A DNA stretch of 64,000 bases from an uncultured Roseobacter sp. (GTDB taxonomy: Bacteria; Pseudomonadota; Alphaproteobacteria; Rhodobacterales; Rhodobacteraceae). The translations under genes and the position numbers were made by a program. Under the pieces are notes generated by a model that saw only the letters and a list, made by a program, of their open reading frames with translations, made no database searches and had not been told where the DNA came from. Numbering within the stretch: position 1 is the first letter of the stretch; every line of letters begins with the position of its first letter. Below are positions 47,483-55,350 of the stretch, piece by piece. Where the stretch lies: the NCBI RefSeq assembly GCF_947495275.1, contig NZ_CANLYL010000001.1, forward strand, positions 1 to 64,000, given 5' to 3'.

Positions 47483-48484
47483 ATGACAGTCAGATTGGGC
47501 ATCAACGGCTTTGGCCGGATCGGACGCACGATATTGCGGGCGCTGCTGGACAGCGACAGAACAGATTTGCAGGTGGTGGCGATCAATGACCCTGCCCCTA
47601 AGGATACGCTGGCCCATCTGTTTGAATTTGACAGCATCCACGGTCGGTTGAGACACGCGGTTGAGCCGACAGACACGGGGCTTCTCCTGGCCAATCGGCC
47701 CATCAACATGACTTCTGATACGGACCCGGCCGCCCTGCCCTGGCAAGACGTGGATATCGCGTTGGAATGCAGTGGAAAGTTTGCCGAGGCTTCAGCAGCC
47801 GGGCGGCATCTGCAAAACGGGTCGCGGCGTGTTCTGCTTTCTGCGCCCGCCAAGGGAGACCTGAAAACAATCGTCTACGGTGTGAACGATCATCTGATCA
47901 CGCCCGACGATACTGTTTTGTCGAATGGCTCCTGCACAACCAATTGCCTTGTTCCCGTCGCGCATGTTTTGCACGAAACACTCGGGATCAAACGCGGCAT
48001 GATGACAACAGTGCATAGCTACACCAGTACGCAGCCAACCCATGACGCACCGCACGCGGACCTCTATCGCGCACGGGCCGCCGCATTATCGATGATCCCG
48101 ACCTCAACCGGGGCCGCTCTCACTCTGGGTCAGGTCCTCCCCGATTTGGCGGGGCGGATCACCGGGCAAGCCATCCGTGTGCCAGCGCCGAATGTCTCCT
48201 GTATTGACCTGACGGTCGAAACACACAGCGCGACGACCCCCGAAGAGATAAACCGCTTTTTTCAGGATGCGGCAGCAAATGCTTTTAAAGGCATCATCAG
48301 CACCACCGCGCGAAAACTCGTGTCTTCCGATTTCAGACAGGACCCGCACAGCGCCATTTTCGCCGAAGATCAGACGCGTGTTCAGGATGGCACCCTGGTG
48401 CGTGTTCTGGCCTGGTATGACAATGAATGGGGTTTTTCCAACCGTATGTTGGATACCGCAGCGCGCATGGGCGCGCTGATCTGA
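47483..48484 (+). CDS. Glyceraldehyde-3-phosphate dehydrogenase, second copy
   Basis: A 333-residue type I GAPDH paralogue of the gene upstream. It keeps the nucleotide fold (RLGINGFGRIGR), catalytic Cys (SNGSCTTNCLVP), His (TVHSYTSTQP) and the C-terminal YDNEWGFSNRM. Its cofactor loop is VVAINDPAP, with the Asp typical of NAD-dependent enzymes. The S-loop and C-terminal regions differ from copy one (RKLVSSDFRQDPHSAIF here), so the two are old paralogues rather than a fresh duplication. It ends three bases before the convergent coaD. Confidence 0.92.
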   Translation: MTVRLGINGFGRIGRTILRALLDSDRTDLQVVAINDPAPKDTLAHLFEFDSIHGRLRHAVEPTDTGLLLANRPINMTSDTDPAALPWQDVDIALECSGKFAEASAAGRHLQNGSRRVLLSAPAKGDLKTIVYGVNDHLITPDDTVLSNGSCTTNCLVPVAHVLHETLGIKRGMMTTVHSYTSTQPTHDAPHADLYRARAAALSMIPTSTGAALTLGQVLPDLAGRITGQAIRVPAPNVSCIDLTVETHSATTPEEINRFFQDAAANAFKGIISTTARKLVSSDFRQDPHSAIFAEDQTRVQDGTLVRVLAWYDNEWGFSNRMLDTAARMGALI

Positions 48485-48487
48485 TCC

Positions 48488-48985
48488 TCAGCGTGCGCCG
48501 AAACGTTGCACCAACTCTGCTCTGACACGGGGGGTCACGAATTTGCTGACATCGCCGTTGAGACGCGCGATTTCCTTGACGAGCTTGCTGGCAATCGCCT
48601 GATGCTGCGCCTCGGCCATCAGGAACACAGTCTCTATCCCATTGTCCAACTGCCGGTTCATACCAACCATTTGATATTCATACTCAAAATCCGCAACCGC
48701 ACGAAGACCCCGCACGATAATCTGGGCGCCAACATCCCGGGCGCAATCAATCAGCAGATTTTCAAAGGGATGCACGATAATTTCAATACCGGTCTGAGCG
48801 GCCAGTTCAACACATTCGGCCTCGATCAGAGCCACGCGTTTTTCCAACGAAAACAGCGGCCCCTTGTCTCTGTTGATCGCCACACCGATCACGAGGCGGT
48901 CCAACAGCACAGCAGCACGGCGGATGATGTCGATATGGCCCAGGGTGATGGGATCAAAGGTGCCGGGATAGAGGCCAACGCGCAT
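48488..48985 (-). CDS. coaD: Phosphopantetheine adenylyltransferase
   Basis: A 165-residue cytosolic nucleotidyltransferase making dephospho-CoA from 4'-phosphopantetheine and ATP, the fourth step of CoA synthesis. The nucleotide-binding start MRVGLYPGTFDPITLGHIDI has the T-x-GH motif. IIVRGLRAVADFEYEYQMVG and the C-terminal SSK-like region (VKEIARLNGDVSKFV) are present. GGAGAGACC precedes the ATG. It is convergent with the second gap gene. Confidence 0.96.
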   Translation of the reverse strand: MRVGLYPGTFDPITLGHIDIIRRAAVLLDRLVIGVAINRDKGPLFSLEKRVALIEAECVELAAQTGIEIIVHPFENLLIDCARDVGAQIIVRGLRAVADFEYEYQMVGMNRQLDNGIETVFLMAEAQHQAIASKLVKEIARLNGDVSKFVTPRVRAELVQRFGAR

Positions 48986-49078
48986 GTGGTCTCTCCTGTC
49001 GTGAGTATTTTTGTGACCCGACCACTTCAGGGGCGGAATTGCAAGCGGGTAAGGACCTCCCTGCCCGCCAGGGGTCCT

Positions 49079-49513
49079 TCAGTGCCCCATGATCATGCCC
49101 TCAAGGGCATCTTTCTCCATCGCCAATTCCATCAGTTTGGCTTTCACCACATCGCCAAGCGAGATCACGCCCACAAGAACGCCGTCGCTCAGCACCGGCA
49201 TATGGCGAAAACGTCCATCAGTCATTTTTTGCAAAACCGAATCTGCGGGATCTTCAGGGCTGCACGTCACCAGTTTCGTGGTCATCAGCGTTTCGACCGG
49301 ATTGGCCAGGCATCCTGCACCGCGCGCGCCGATGTCACGTACAATGTCACGTTCTGATAAAATCCCATCAGCGGAATTCCCGTCTCGCGAGACAACAACC
49401 GTACCAATGCGTTTTTCAGACAGCATCTTTGCGGCCTCCGCCACCGACAAGGATGGCGTAACCGTCACAACATCCTGCAACGCCTTGGTTTTTAGAATTT
49501 GGGACACCAACAT
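49079..49513 (-). CDS. CBS-domain pair protein
   Basis: A 144-residue protein consisting of two CBS domains. The first spans about residues 10-60 (VTPSLSVAEAAKMLSEKRIG, then SERDIVRDIGARG) and the second about 73-130 (VTCSPEDPADSVLQKMTDGR, then VLVGVISLGDVVKAKL). Stand-alone CBS pairs bind adenine nucleotides and regulate partner enzymes. AAGGAGGTCC just upstream is a near-perfect ribosome binding site. No partner is evident among the neighbours. Confidence 0.88.
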   Translation of the reverse strand: MLVSQILKTKALQDVVTVTPSLSVAEAAKMLSEKRIGTVVVSRDGNSADGILSERDIVRDIGARGAGCLANPVETLMTTKLVTCSPEDPADSVLQKMTDGRFRHMPVLSDGVLVGVISLGDVVKAKLMELAMEKDALEGMIMGH

Positions 49514-49573
49514 GTCGGACCTCCTTGAAACGTGTCGAAACCTGCCTCAGCGTCACCGCAAAGTGATTTCAAG

Positions 49574-50470
49574 TCAAGCCAGCGCTTCAAGTCTTGCAAC
49601 TTCTGCGCGCAGCCCCTGACTCAAGGCTTCTGCAAAGCGGCTGAGACGCGGATTGCGTTGATCATCAAGATGCCGGATCAGGTAGAAAGCCCGGGTCAGG
49701 CTGATCTGATCGGTCAATATACGCCGAACTCCGGGCATGGCCGGAACCGAAAAATCATGCGCGATGCCGATGCCGCCACCCTGTCTGATCCAGTTGATTT
49801 GCACCGAAACGGAATTTGAGGCCAAAGAAACACGGGATATGCCAAGGTCGTTGAGATAATCCAGTTCCCGATCAAAGATCATGTCCGGAATGTAGCCAAC
49901 GATCCTGTGCTTGCTGAGATCGGCAATATCGCTGATGTCACCTTGTGTTTCGAGATAGGATTCTGATGCTGCCAGATGCAGGTGGTAATCCGTGATTTTC
50001 TGCACCACCAGACGCCCGGCCGTCGGGGCGCTCACGGCAATGGCCATATCCGCTTCGCGCCGGGAGAGGTTGAATACCCGAGGCAAAGCAACAATCTGGA
50101 TGTCGAGTTCCGGGTTTTCATCTGAAATTGCGGCGCAGACCTGCGGGAGCAGATAGTTGGCGCTGCCGTCCGGAGCCCCAATACGGATTTGGCCGCTGAG
50201 CCGGTCTGATTGAACCGGCAAATCCGCAACCGCACCCCGCATAGCGCGTTCAGCCGCCTCAGAACGCGCCAGCAAGGTCGTGCCCGCCTCGGTCAGCGCG
50301 TATCCTTGAGGTGATTTTACAAAGAGACTGGCCTGGAGTGATGCCTCCAACCGCTGCATCCGGCGCCCCAGAGTCGCCGGATCAAGCCGCAGCACCTTGC
50401 CGGCACCTGAAAGACTCTCCTCGCGGGCGACAGCGAGAAACAGACGCAGGTCGTCCCAATTCGTTTGCAT
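49574..50470 (-). CDS. LysR-family transcriptional regulator
   Basis: A 298-residue LysR-type regulator. The N-terminal winged helix-turn-helix (WDDLRLFLAVAREESLSGAG, then LDPATLGRRMQRLEASLQAS) is standard, followed by the effector domain with LSGQIRIGAPDGSANYLLP. It is divergent from mmsA, separated by 201 bases that hold a perfect TTTGCA-N4-TGCAAA palindrome, so it most likely controls mmsA and itself. The inducer may be an intermediate of valine breakdown. No RBS consensus is visible just before the ATG. Confidence 0.88.
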   Translation of the reverse strand: MQTNWDDLRLFLAVAREESLSGAGKVLRLDPATLGRRMQRLEASLQASLFVKSPQGYALTEAGTTLLARSEAAERAMRGAVADLPVQSDRLSGQIRIGAPDGSANYLLPQVCAAISDENPELDIQIVALPRVFNLSRREADMAIAVSAPTAGRLVVQKITDYHLHLAASESYLETQGDISDIADLSKHRIVGYIPDMIFDRELDYLNDLGISRVSLASNSVSVQINWIRQGGGIGIAHDFSVPAMPGVRRILTDQISLTRAFYLIRHLDDQRNPRLSRFAEALSQGLRAEVARLEALA

Positions 50471-50529
50471 CCTGAGCCCTCCGCCGTCTTCAGGAACCGT
50501 CCAACACTACCAGAAACCCGGCAGGCCGT

Positions 50530-50545
50530 TTTGCACAATTGCAAA
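50530..50545. promoter_or_regulatory. Putative operator of the LysR regulator
   Basis: TTTGCA-CAAT-TGCAAA is a perfect 16-base palindrome lying 60 bases before the LysR gene start and 127 bases before mmsA. Its position and the T-N11-A spacing inside it fit a LysR recognition site. Confidence 0.5.
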
Positions 50546-50671
50546 GCCGCTTTGTCACCTTGCCCCTTTCCCGTTTTTTTTTGCAAGACTATGGTGCGAG
50601 ACAAGCAAGCTATCGGCACATGAAGTGCATGACCAAGCCCCGCGGGAACCACCCCCAACTCGGAGAAACAA

Positions 50672-52171
50672 ATGCAAGAACTTACCCACTACCTCAACGG
50701 CGCGCATGTCAAAGGCACGTCAGGCCGATTTGCGGATGTGATGAACCCGGCCACGGGTGAGGTCCAGGCGCAATGCCCTCTGGCCTCCGAAGAGGAACTG
50801 GCGCAGGCGGTTGCTTTCGCACAAGCCGCACAGCCGGCATGGGCTGCAACCAATCCGCAGCGCCGCGCGCGTGTGTTGATGAAGTTCGTCGATCTGCTGA
50901 ACCGCGACATGGACAAACTCGCCGAAGCCCTGAGCCGGGAACATGGCAAGACCTTGCCAGATGCTGCGGGCGATGTGCAGCGCGGGCTGGAGGTTGTCGA
51001 ATATTGCATCGGCGCGCCGCAATTGCTGAAAGGCGAATACACCGATAGCGCGGGCCCGGGCATTGACATGTATTCCATGCGTCAGGCGCTGGGTGTGACC
51101 GCTGGCATTACCCCCTTCAACTTTCCCGCAATGATCCCGATGTGGATGTTCGCCCCGGCCATCGCCTGCGGCAACGCCTTCATCCTCAAACCGTCCGAGC
51201 GGGACCCTTCGGTGCCGTTGATGCTTGCGGAACTGATCGAAGAAGCAGGGCTGCCCAAGGGTATTTTGCAGGTCGTCAACGGCGACAAAACTGCCGTCGA
51301 TGCGATCCTGCACAATGACGTTATCCAGTCCATTGGATTTGTCGGGTCCACCCCCATTGCCGAATACATCTATGCTACGGGCTGCGCGAACGGCAAGCGC
51401 GTGCAATGTTTTGGCGGTGCCAAGAACCATATGATCGTCATGCCGGATGCGGATATGGATCAGGCTGCGGATGCGCTTGTCGGGGCGGGTTATGGTGCTG
51501 CGGGCGAGCGCTGCATGGCGATCTCCGTCGCGGTCCCGGTTGGGGATGAGACCGCCGACCGTCTGATCGAAAAGCTGGTGCCCCGGATCGAAAAGCTGAA
51601 AGTCGGCCCGTACACGGCTGGCACGGATGTGGATTACGGCCCCGTCGTCACGGCCGCTGCCAAAGCCAACATCGAACGGCTGGTGCAAACCGGCATTGAT
51701 CAGGGCGCAAAACTGGTCGTCGACGGGCGGAACTTCAGCCTTCAGGGTTATGAAGATGGCTTTTTCGTCGGCGCGCATCTCTTTGATAATGTCACCAAGG
51801 ACATGGACATCTACAAGCACGAGATTTTCGGGCCCGTCCTGTCGACCGTGCGCGCCCAAAGCTACGAAGAGGCACTCGGGCTGGCGATGGATCATGAATA
51901 CGGCAACGGCACCGCGATTTTTACGCGTGACGGGGATGCGGCGCGCGATTTCGCCAATCGTGTCAACGTCGGCATGGTCGGTGTGAATGTGCCAATCCCG
52001 GTGCCATTGGCCTACCACACCTTCGGCGGATGGAAGAAGTCGGTGTTTGGCGATCTGAACCAGCACGGCCCCGATGCGTTCAAATTCTACACGCGGACAA
52101 AAACGGTTACTTCCCGCTGGCCGTCAGGCATCAAGGAAGGCGGCGAATTTTCCATTCCAGTGATGGAATAG
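50672..52171 (+). CDS. mmsA: CoA-acylating methylmalonate-semialdehyde dehydrogenase
   Basis: A 499-residue aldehyde dehydrogenase converting methylmalonate semialdehyde to propionyl-CoA (and malonate semialdehyde to acetyl-CoA), the last specific step of valine degradation. The NAD-binding and family stretches are ITPFNFPAMIPMWMFAPAIA, FVGSTPIAEYIY and GGAKNHMIVMPDADMDQAA; the catalytic Cys lies in GYGAAGERCMAIS near residue 284. Length is typical. The GGAGAAACAA before the ATG is a good ribosome binding site. It is near a gene that fuses the preceding two steps (53.3-55.3 kb). Confidence 0.94.
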   Translation: MQELTHYLNGAHVKGTSGRFADVMNPATGEVQAQCPLASEEELAQAVAFAQAAQPAWAATNPQRRARVLMKFVDLLNRDMDKLAEALSREHGKTLPDAAGDVQRGLEVVEYCIGAPQLLKGEYTDSAGPGIDMYSMRQALGVTAGITPFNFPAMIPMWMFAPAIACGNAFILKPSERDPSVPLMLAELIEEAGLPKGILQVVNGDKTAVDAILHNDVIQSIGFVGSTPIAEYIYATGCANGKRVQCFGGAKNHMIVMPDADMDQAADALVGAGYGAAGERCMAISVAVPVGDETADRLIEKLVPRIEKLKVGPYTAGTDVDYGPVVTAAAKANIERLVQTGIDQGAKLVVDGRNFSLQGYEDGFFVGAHLFDNVTKDMDIYKHEIFGPVLSTVRAQSYEEALGLAMDHEYGNGTAIFTRDGDAARDFANRVNVGMVGVNVPIPVPLAYHTFGGWKKSVFGDLNQHGPDAFKFYTRTKTVTSRWPSGIKEGGEFSIPVME

Positions 52172-52211
52172 AAACTCATTGCTCTGGCTTGTAGGACAGG
52201 CCTGCCCAAAT

Positions 52212-52242
52212 AAAAAAAGCGGCTCTGAAAAGAGCCGCTTTT
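52212..52242. terminator. Bidirectional rho-independent terminator
   Basis: AAGCGGCTCT and AGAGCCGCTT form a perfect 10-bp stem with a GAAA loop. An A run on the left and T residues on the right let it serve both mmsA (plus) and the VPLPA-CTERM gene (minus). Confidence 0.88.
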
Positions 52243-52263
52243 AGCGGTTTCGATAAAAGGCGA

Positions 52264-52968
52264 TCAGGCCTTTTTCTGGCGACGGCGCAGCGCGCCCATG
52301 CCACCAAGTGCACCGATCAACATCCAACCCGCCGCAGGCAAGGGAACCCCTGGTACGTCGTATTCTGCGGTCACCGCACGCAGTTTCCACTCATCATTGG
52401 AATCAAACGCCATAATGCCCCAGACTTTGCTGGAAACACCACCAAAGTTGGTGAAGGGATCGCTGGACTGGCTGAAGCTGATGAAATCACCGTCATCAAT
52501 CTTGCCATCTTCATTTGCGTCATAGAGCCAACGCATGTTGTCATTGCTGCCGAAGAAGCTGAAATCAACCGATGTCAAGCGAACGGCTTGCGAGAAAACA
52601 ACCTCGATGAAGTCTCTATAGCCGCTGCCGTCGACCTGGTGATCGTTGTCACCTGTCGAATTGACAACACCTGCACCGCCGCCGTAGCGACCGATGTGTG
52701 GATCATTCGCCAAAGTCACGCCGATATTGGTGAAGCCGGTCGTTCCGTTGGAAACACCTGTGATGTTACCAATGGTTGAGCCCGCTTTGAAAGTTGCGGT
52801 CAAACCACCCTGGGTCATTGGATCCAACGCATTTGAAAGATTGTTGTAGCGCAGCGAGTCATTGCCCGTCAGGTCAAACGTCGCGGACATTGTCGCGGCG
52901 GATGCTGAACTTGCGAAAATTGTCAGAGCTGCAGCGGTCATGCCGGCCGCTAAATATTTAACACTCAT
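52264..52968 (-). CDS. VPLPA-CTERM exported protein with an EF-hand/dockerin-like loop
   Basis: A 234-residue exported protein. A Sec signal (SVKYLAAGMTAAALTIFASS, cleaved near ASA-ATM) precedes a beta-rich domain. The C-terminus is a sorting signal of the PEP-CTERM class, VPLPA variant: the motif VPLPAAG, a hydrophobic helix (WMLIGALGGMGAL) and a basic tail RRRQKKA. Such signals are processed by an exosortase. Near residue 165 the segment YDANEDGKIDDGDFISF matches a calcium-binding EF-hand or dockerin loop (DxNxDGxIDxxD). The ATG at 52968 has AGGA eight bases upstream; longer frames are unsupported. Likely a surface or matrix-associated protein. No exosortase gene lies in this window. Confidence 0.85.
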   Translation of the reverse strand: MSVKYLAAGMTAAALTIFASSASAATMSATFDLTGNDSLRYNNLSNALDPMTQGGLTATFKAGSTIGNITGVSNGTTGFTNIGVTLANDPHIGRYGGGAGVVNSTGDNDHQVDGSGYRDFIEVVFSQAVRLTSVDFSFFGSNDNMRWLYDANEDGKIDDGDFISFSQSSDPFTNFGGVSSKVWGIMAFDSNDEWKLRAVTAEYDVPGVPLPAAGWMLIGALGGMGALRRRQKKA

Positions 52969-52983
52969 TCCGATATTCCTCAT

Positions 52984-53346
52984 TATATTCGTTACAAAGC
53001 TTTGTCGGTTTACGGTGCCTAACTCGGAACCACCACTTACCACGCGCAAACTACCATGGGCGCATTTTTGCCGCAATCTGATTTGCAAATTTTCGGTTAA
53101 TTTTACAGATATATACTGTTATTTATCATATGCTTATCAACAATACGTGATTACCGGTACGGATTGTATTCTACCGATCCGCGAAATATACAGGCGAAAT
53201 ACCGCGCAAAATTCACCGCATAGTAGAAAACGCTTTTTGAGATCTACTTCGCGACGCTCCAAAAGCTATCCGGTGGTTGAATTCTGGATTGAAAATCGGC
53301 GTTTCGATCACCGCCGATTCGGTTGCTGTGCGGGCCTTGCTGGCCT
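52984..53346. other. AT-rich intergenic region
   Basis: About 360 bases clearly richer in A+T than the surroundings, especially 53080-53240 with stretches such as ATATATACTGTTATTTATC. It lies between the divergent VPLPA-CTERM gene and the hydrolase-MmsB fusion and must hold both promoters. I see no convincing ORF, tRNA or hairpin with a T run. Confidence 0.5.
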
Positions 53347-55284
53347 ATGAAAACCAGTATGAAAGACATCTCAATTCGCGCCGTTGGCCCCACGGGCCGT
53401 ATCACCTTGAACAGGCCCACCGCCCTGAACGCGATCACTTATGAAATGTGCCTCGCGATCGAAGCGGCATTTGATCGCTGGCTCACCGATCCGGACGTTA
53501 CTCAAATTGTGATTGATGCATCCGGCGACAAGGCCTTTTGTGCCGGTGGCGATATCGCTGAACTCTATGAAACCGGCATTGAGGCGAATTATGCCTTTGG
53601 CCAGAAATTCTGGGCAGACGAATACCGCCTGAATGGCAAGATATTCGACTATCCCAAACCGGTGATTTCGTTCCTTCAGGGGTTCACCATGGGCGGCGGC
53701 GTCGGGATCGGCTGCCACGGGTCGCACCGTATCGTTGGAGAGAGCAGCCAGATTGCGATGCCAGAGTGCGGCATCGGATTGATCCCTGACGTAGGTGGCT
53801 CCCTGCTGCTTGCCCTGGCACCGGGCCGGGTCGGCGAATATCTCGGGACGACGGGCGCACGCATGTCAGCGGCAGACGCCATTCTTGCCGGATTTGCCGA
53901 TCACTTTATTCCCCAAGCCGAGTGGCCGCGCCTGATTGAGGCCCTTGAGGCAGGTGCCGGCCCCGATATCCTGTCAGACGCCGCTCAAACCGCGCCTGAA
54001 GGGCAATTGGCGAAAAATCTGGGCGAAATCGACCAGCATTTTGGCGGAGAAACGCTTGGTGACATTCTGAGTTCGCTGCGGCACGATGATCGTGAATTTG
54101 CGGCAGCGGCGCAGGACAGACTGAACAGAAACAGCCCCTTATCAATGGCGTGCTGCGTGGAACTCATTCACAGGCTGCGCGGACCTTCCATCACCATGGC
54201 CAAGGCGCTCGATCTTGAATATCGTTTTACCTACAGGGCTATGGAACACGGCGATTTTCTGGAGGGTATCAGGGCCACCATCATCGACAAGGATCGAAAC
54301 CCCAAGTGGCGATTTACCGATGGCCAGGTGCCAGCCGCCGAAGTCAGCAAGATGCTCATGCCGCTTGGTCAAAACAAACTGAAGCTGGGAGATGCACAGA
54401 TGACAAAACTCAAAATCGGCTTTGTCGGATTGGGCAATATGGGCGCGCCTATGGCCGTTAATCTTGCCAAGGCGGGGCATGAGGTACGGGGTTTTGATAC
54501 CGCCGCACAGCCCCCCGAAGGCGTCGCCGCAACCCAATCCGCAGTTGACGCCGCAGCAGGGGCGGATGTGGTGATCACGATGCTCCCCAATGGCGATATT
54601 CTCCGTGCGGTCGCATCTGAGGTTCTGCCAGCCATGCAAGCTGGCGCCCTCTTGCTCGATTGCTCGACCGTGGACGTAGAAGCGGCCCGTGATGTTGCCG
54701 GGCAAGCCACCGAAAGAGCTTTGGGCTTTGTCGATGCACCCGTCTCTGGTGGGATCGGCGGGGCCGCGGGTGGCACGCTGACCTTCATGGCCGGTGGTAC
54801 GACAGAGGCCTTCGCCAAAGCACAGCCCCTTTTTGACATCATGGGACAGAAAGCCGTCCATTGCGGGGAAGCAGGTGCCGGACAGGCCGCCAAAATATGC
54901 AACAACATGATCCTCGGGGCGACCATGATCGCAACCTGTGAAGCCTTCGCACTGGCCGACAAACTGGGACTGGACCGCCAGAAAATGTTTGATGTGGTCA
55001 GCACCTCCTCCGGATACAGTTGGAGCATGAATGCCTATTGCCCCGCCCCGGGCGTTGGCCCCACAAGCCCTGCCGATAACGGTTATCAACCCGGATTTGC
55101 CGCCGAATTGATGCTCAAGGACCTCGGGCTTTCCCAACAAGCTGCCGAAGCCGTGGATGCCGATACGCCCATGGGCGCATTGGCGCATCAGCTATATGCG
55201 CATTTCGTCGAGAATGAGGATGGTCTGGGCAAGGATTTTTCCGCGATGCTGCCCCGTTTTTCAGCGCGCGGAAGGCAAACGTAA
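53347..55284 (+). CDS. Fusion: 3-hydroxyisobutyryl-CoA hydrolase-type domain plus 3-hydroxyisobutyrate dehydrogenase (MmsB)
   Basis: A 645-residue two-enzyme protein. Residues about 1-350 are a crotonase-fold enzyme of the hydroxyisobutyryl-CoA hydrolase type: GRITLNRPTALNAITYEM, AFCAGGDIAELYETG, GFTMGGGVGIGCHGSHRI and PECGIGLIPDVGGS. Residues from about 352 are a complete beta-hydroxyacid dehydrogenase: KIGFVGLGNMGAPMAVNLAK, VDAPVSGGIGGAAGGTLTFM and the catalytic Lys in AAKICNNMILGA. These are consecutive steps of valine breakdown, normally two genes. At the junction a ribosome binding site (GGGAG, 54387-54391) stands eight bases before the MmsB ATG at 54400, so separate MmsB may also be made. 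Start 53347 or 53359; neither has a strong RBS. Confidence 0.88.
   Translation: MKTSMKDISIRAVGPTGRITLNRPTALNAITYEMCLAIEAAFDRWLTDPDVTQIVIDASGDKAFCAGGDIAELYETGIEANYAFGQKFWADEYRLNGKIFDYPKPVISFLQGFTMGGGVGIGCHGSHRIVGESSQIAMPECGIGLIPDVGGSLLLALAPGRVGEYLGTTGARMSAADAILAGFADHFIPQAEWPRLIEALEAGAGPDILSDAAQTAPEGQLAKNLGEIDQHFGGETLGDILSSLRHDDREFAAAAQDRLNRNSPLSMACCVELIHRLRGPSITMAKALDLEYRFTYRAMEHGDFLEGIRATIIDKDRNPKWRFTDGQVPAAEVSKMLMPLGQNKLKLGDAQMTKLKIGFVGLGNMGAPMAVNLAKAGHEVRGFDTAAQPPEGVAATQSAVDAAAGADVVITMLPNGDILRAVASEVLPAMQAGALLLDCSTVDVEAARDVAGQATERALGFVDAPVSGGIGGAAGGTLTFMAGGTTEAFAKAQPLFDIMGQKAVHCGEAGAGQAAKICNNMILGATMIATCEAFALADKLGLDRQKMFDVVSTSSGYSWSMNAYCPAPGVGPTSPADNGYQPGFAAELMLKDLGLSQQAAEAVDADTPMGALAHQLYAHFVENEDGLGKDFSAMLPRFSARGRQT
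54387..54402 (+). promoter_or_regulatory. mmsB: Internal ribosome binding site and MmsB start inside the fusion
   Basis: GGGAG at 54387-54391, eight bases, then ATG at 54400, in frame with the hydrolase part. From this ATG a 294-residue full-length MmsB (MTKLKIGFVGLGN) would be made. Confidence 0.65.
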
Positions 55285-55350
55285 GTCGCAAACAGGCAAG
55301 TTGCGGAACGGCGCTCCCCTAAGGTGATGCCAATCCACCAAGAGGTTCCG

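Noticed and set aside
53238-53350. A protein-like frame (LLRDAPKAIRWLNSGLKIGV) just before the hydrolase-MmsB fusion
   Set aside because: It is short, has no good start, and runs into the fusion gene in another frame; not enough to call a gene remnant.
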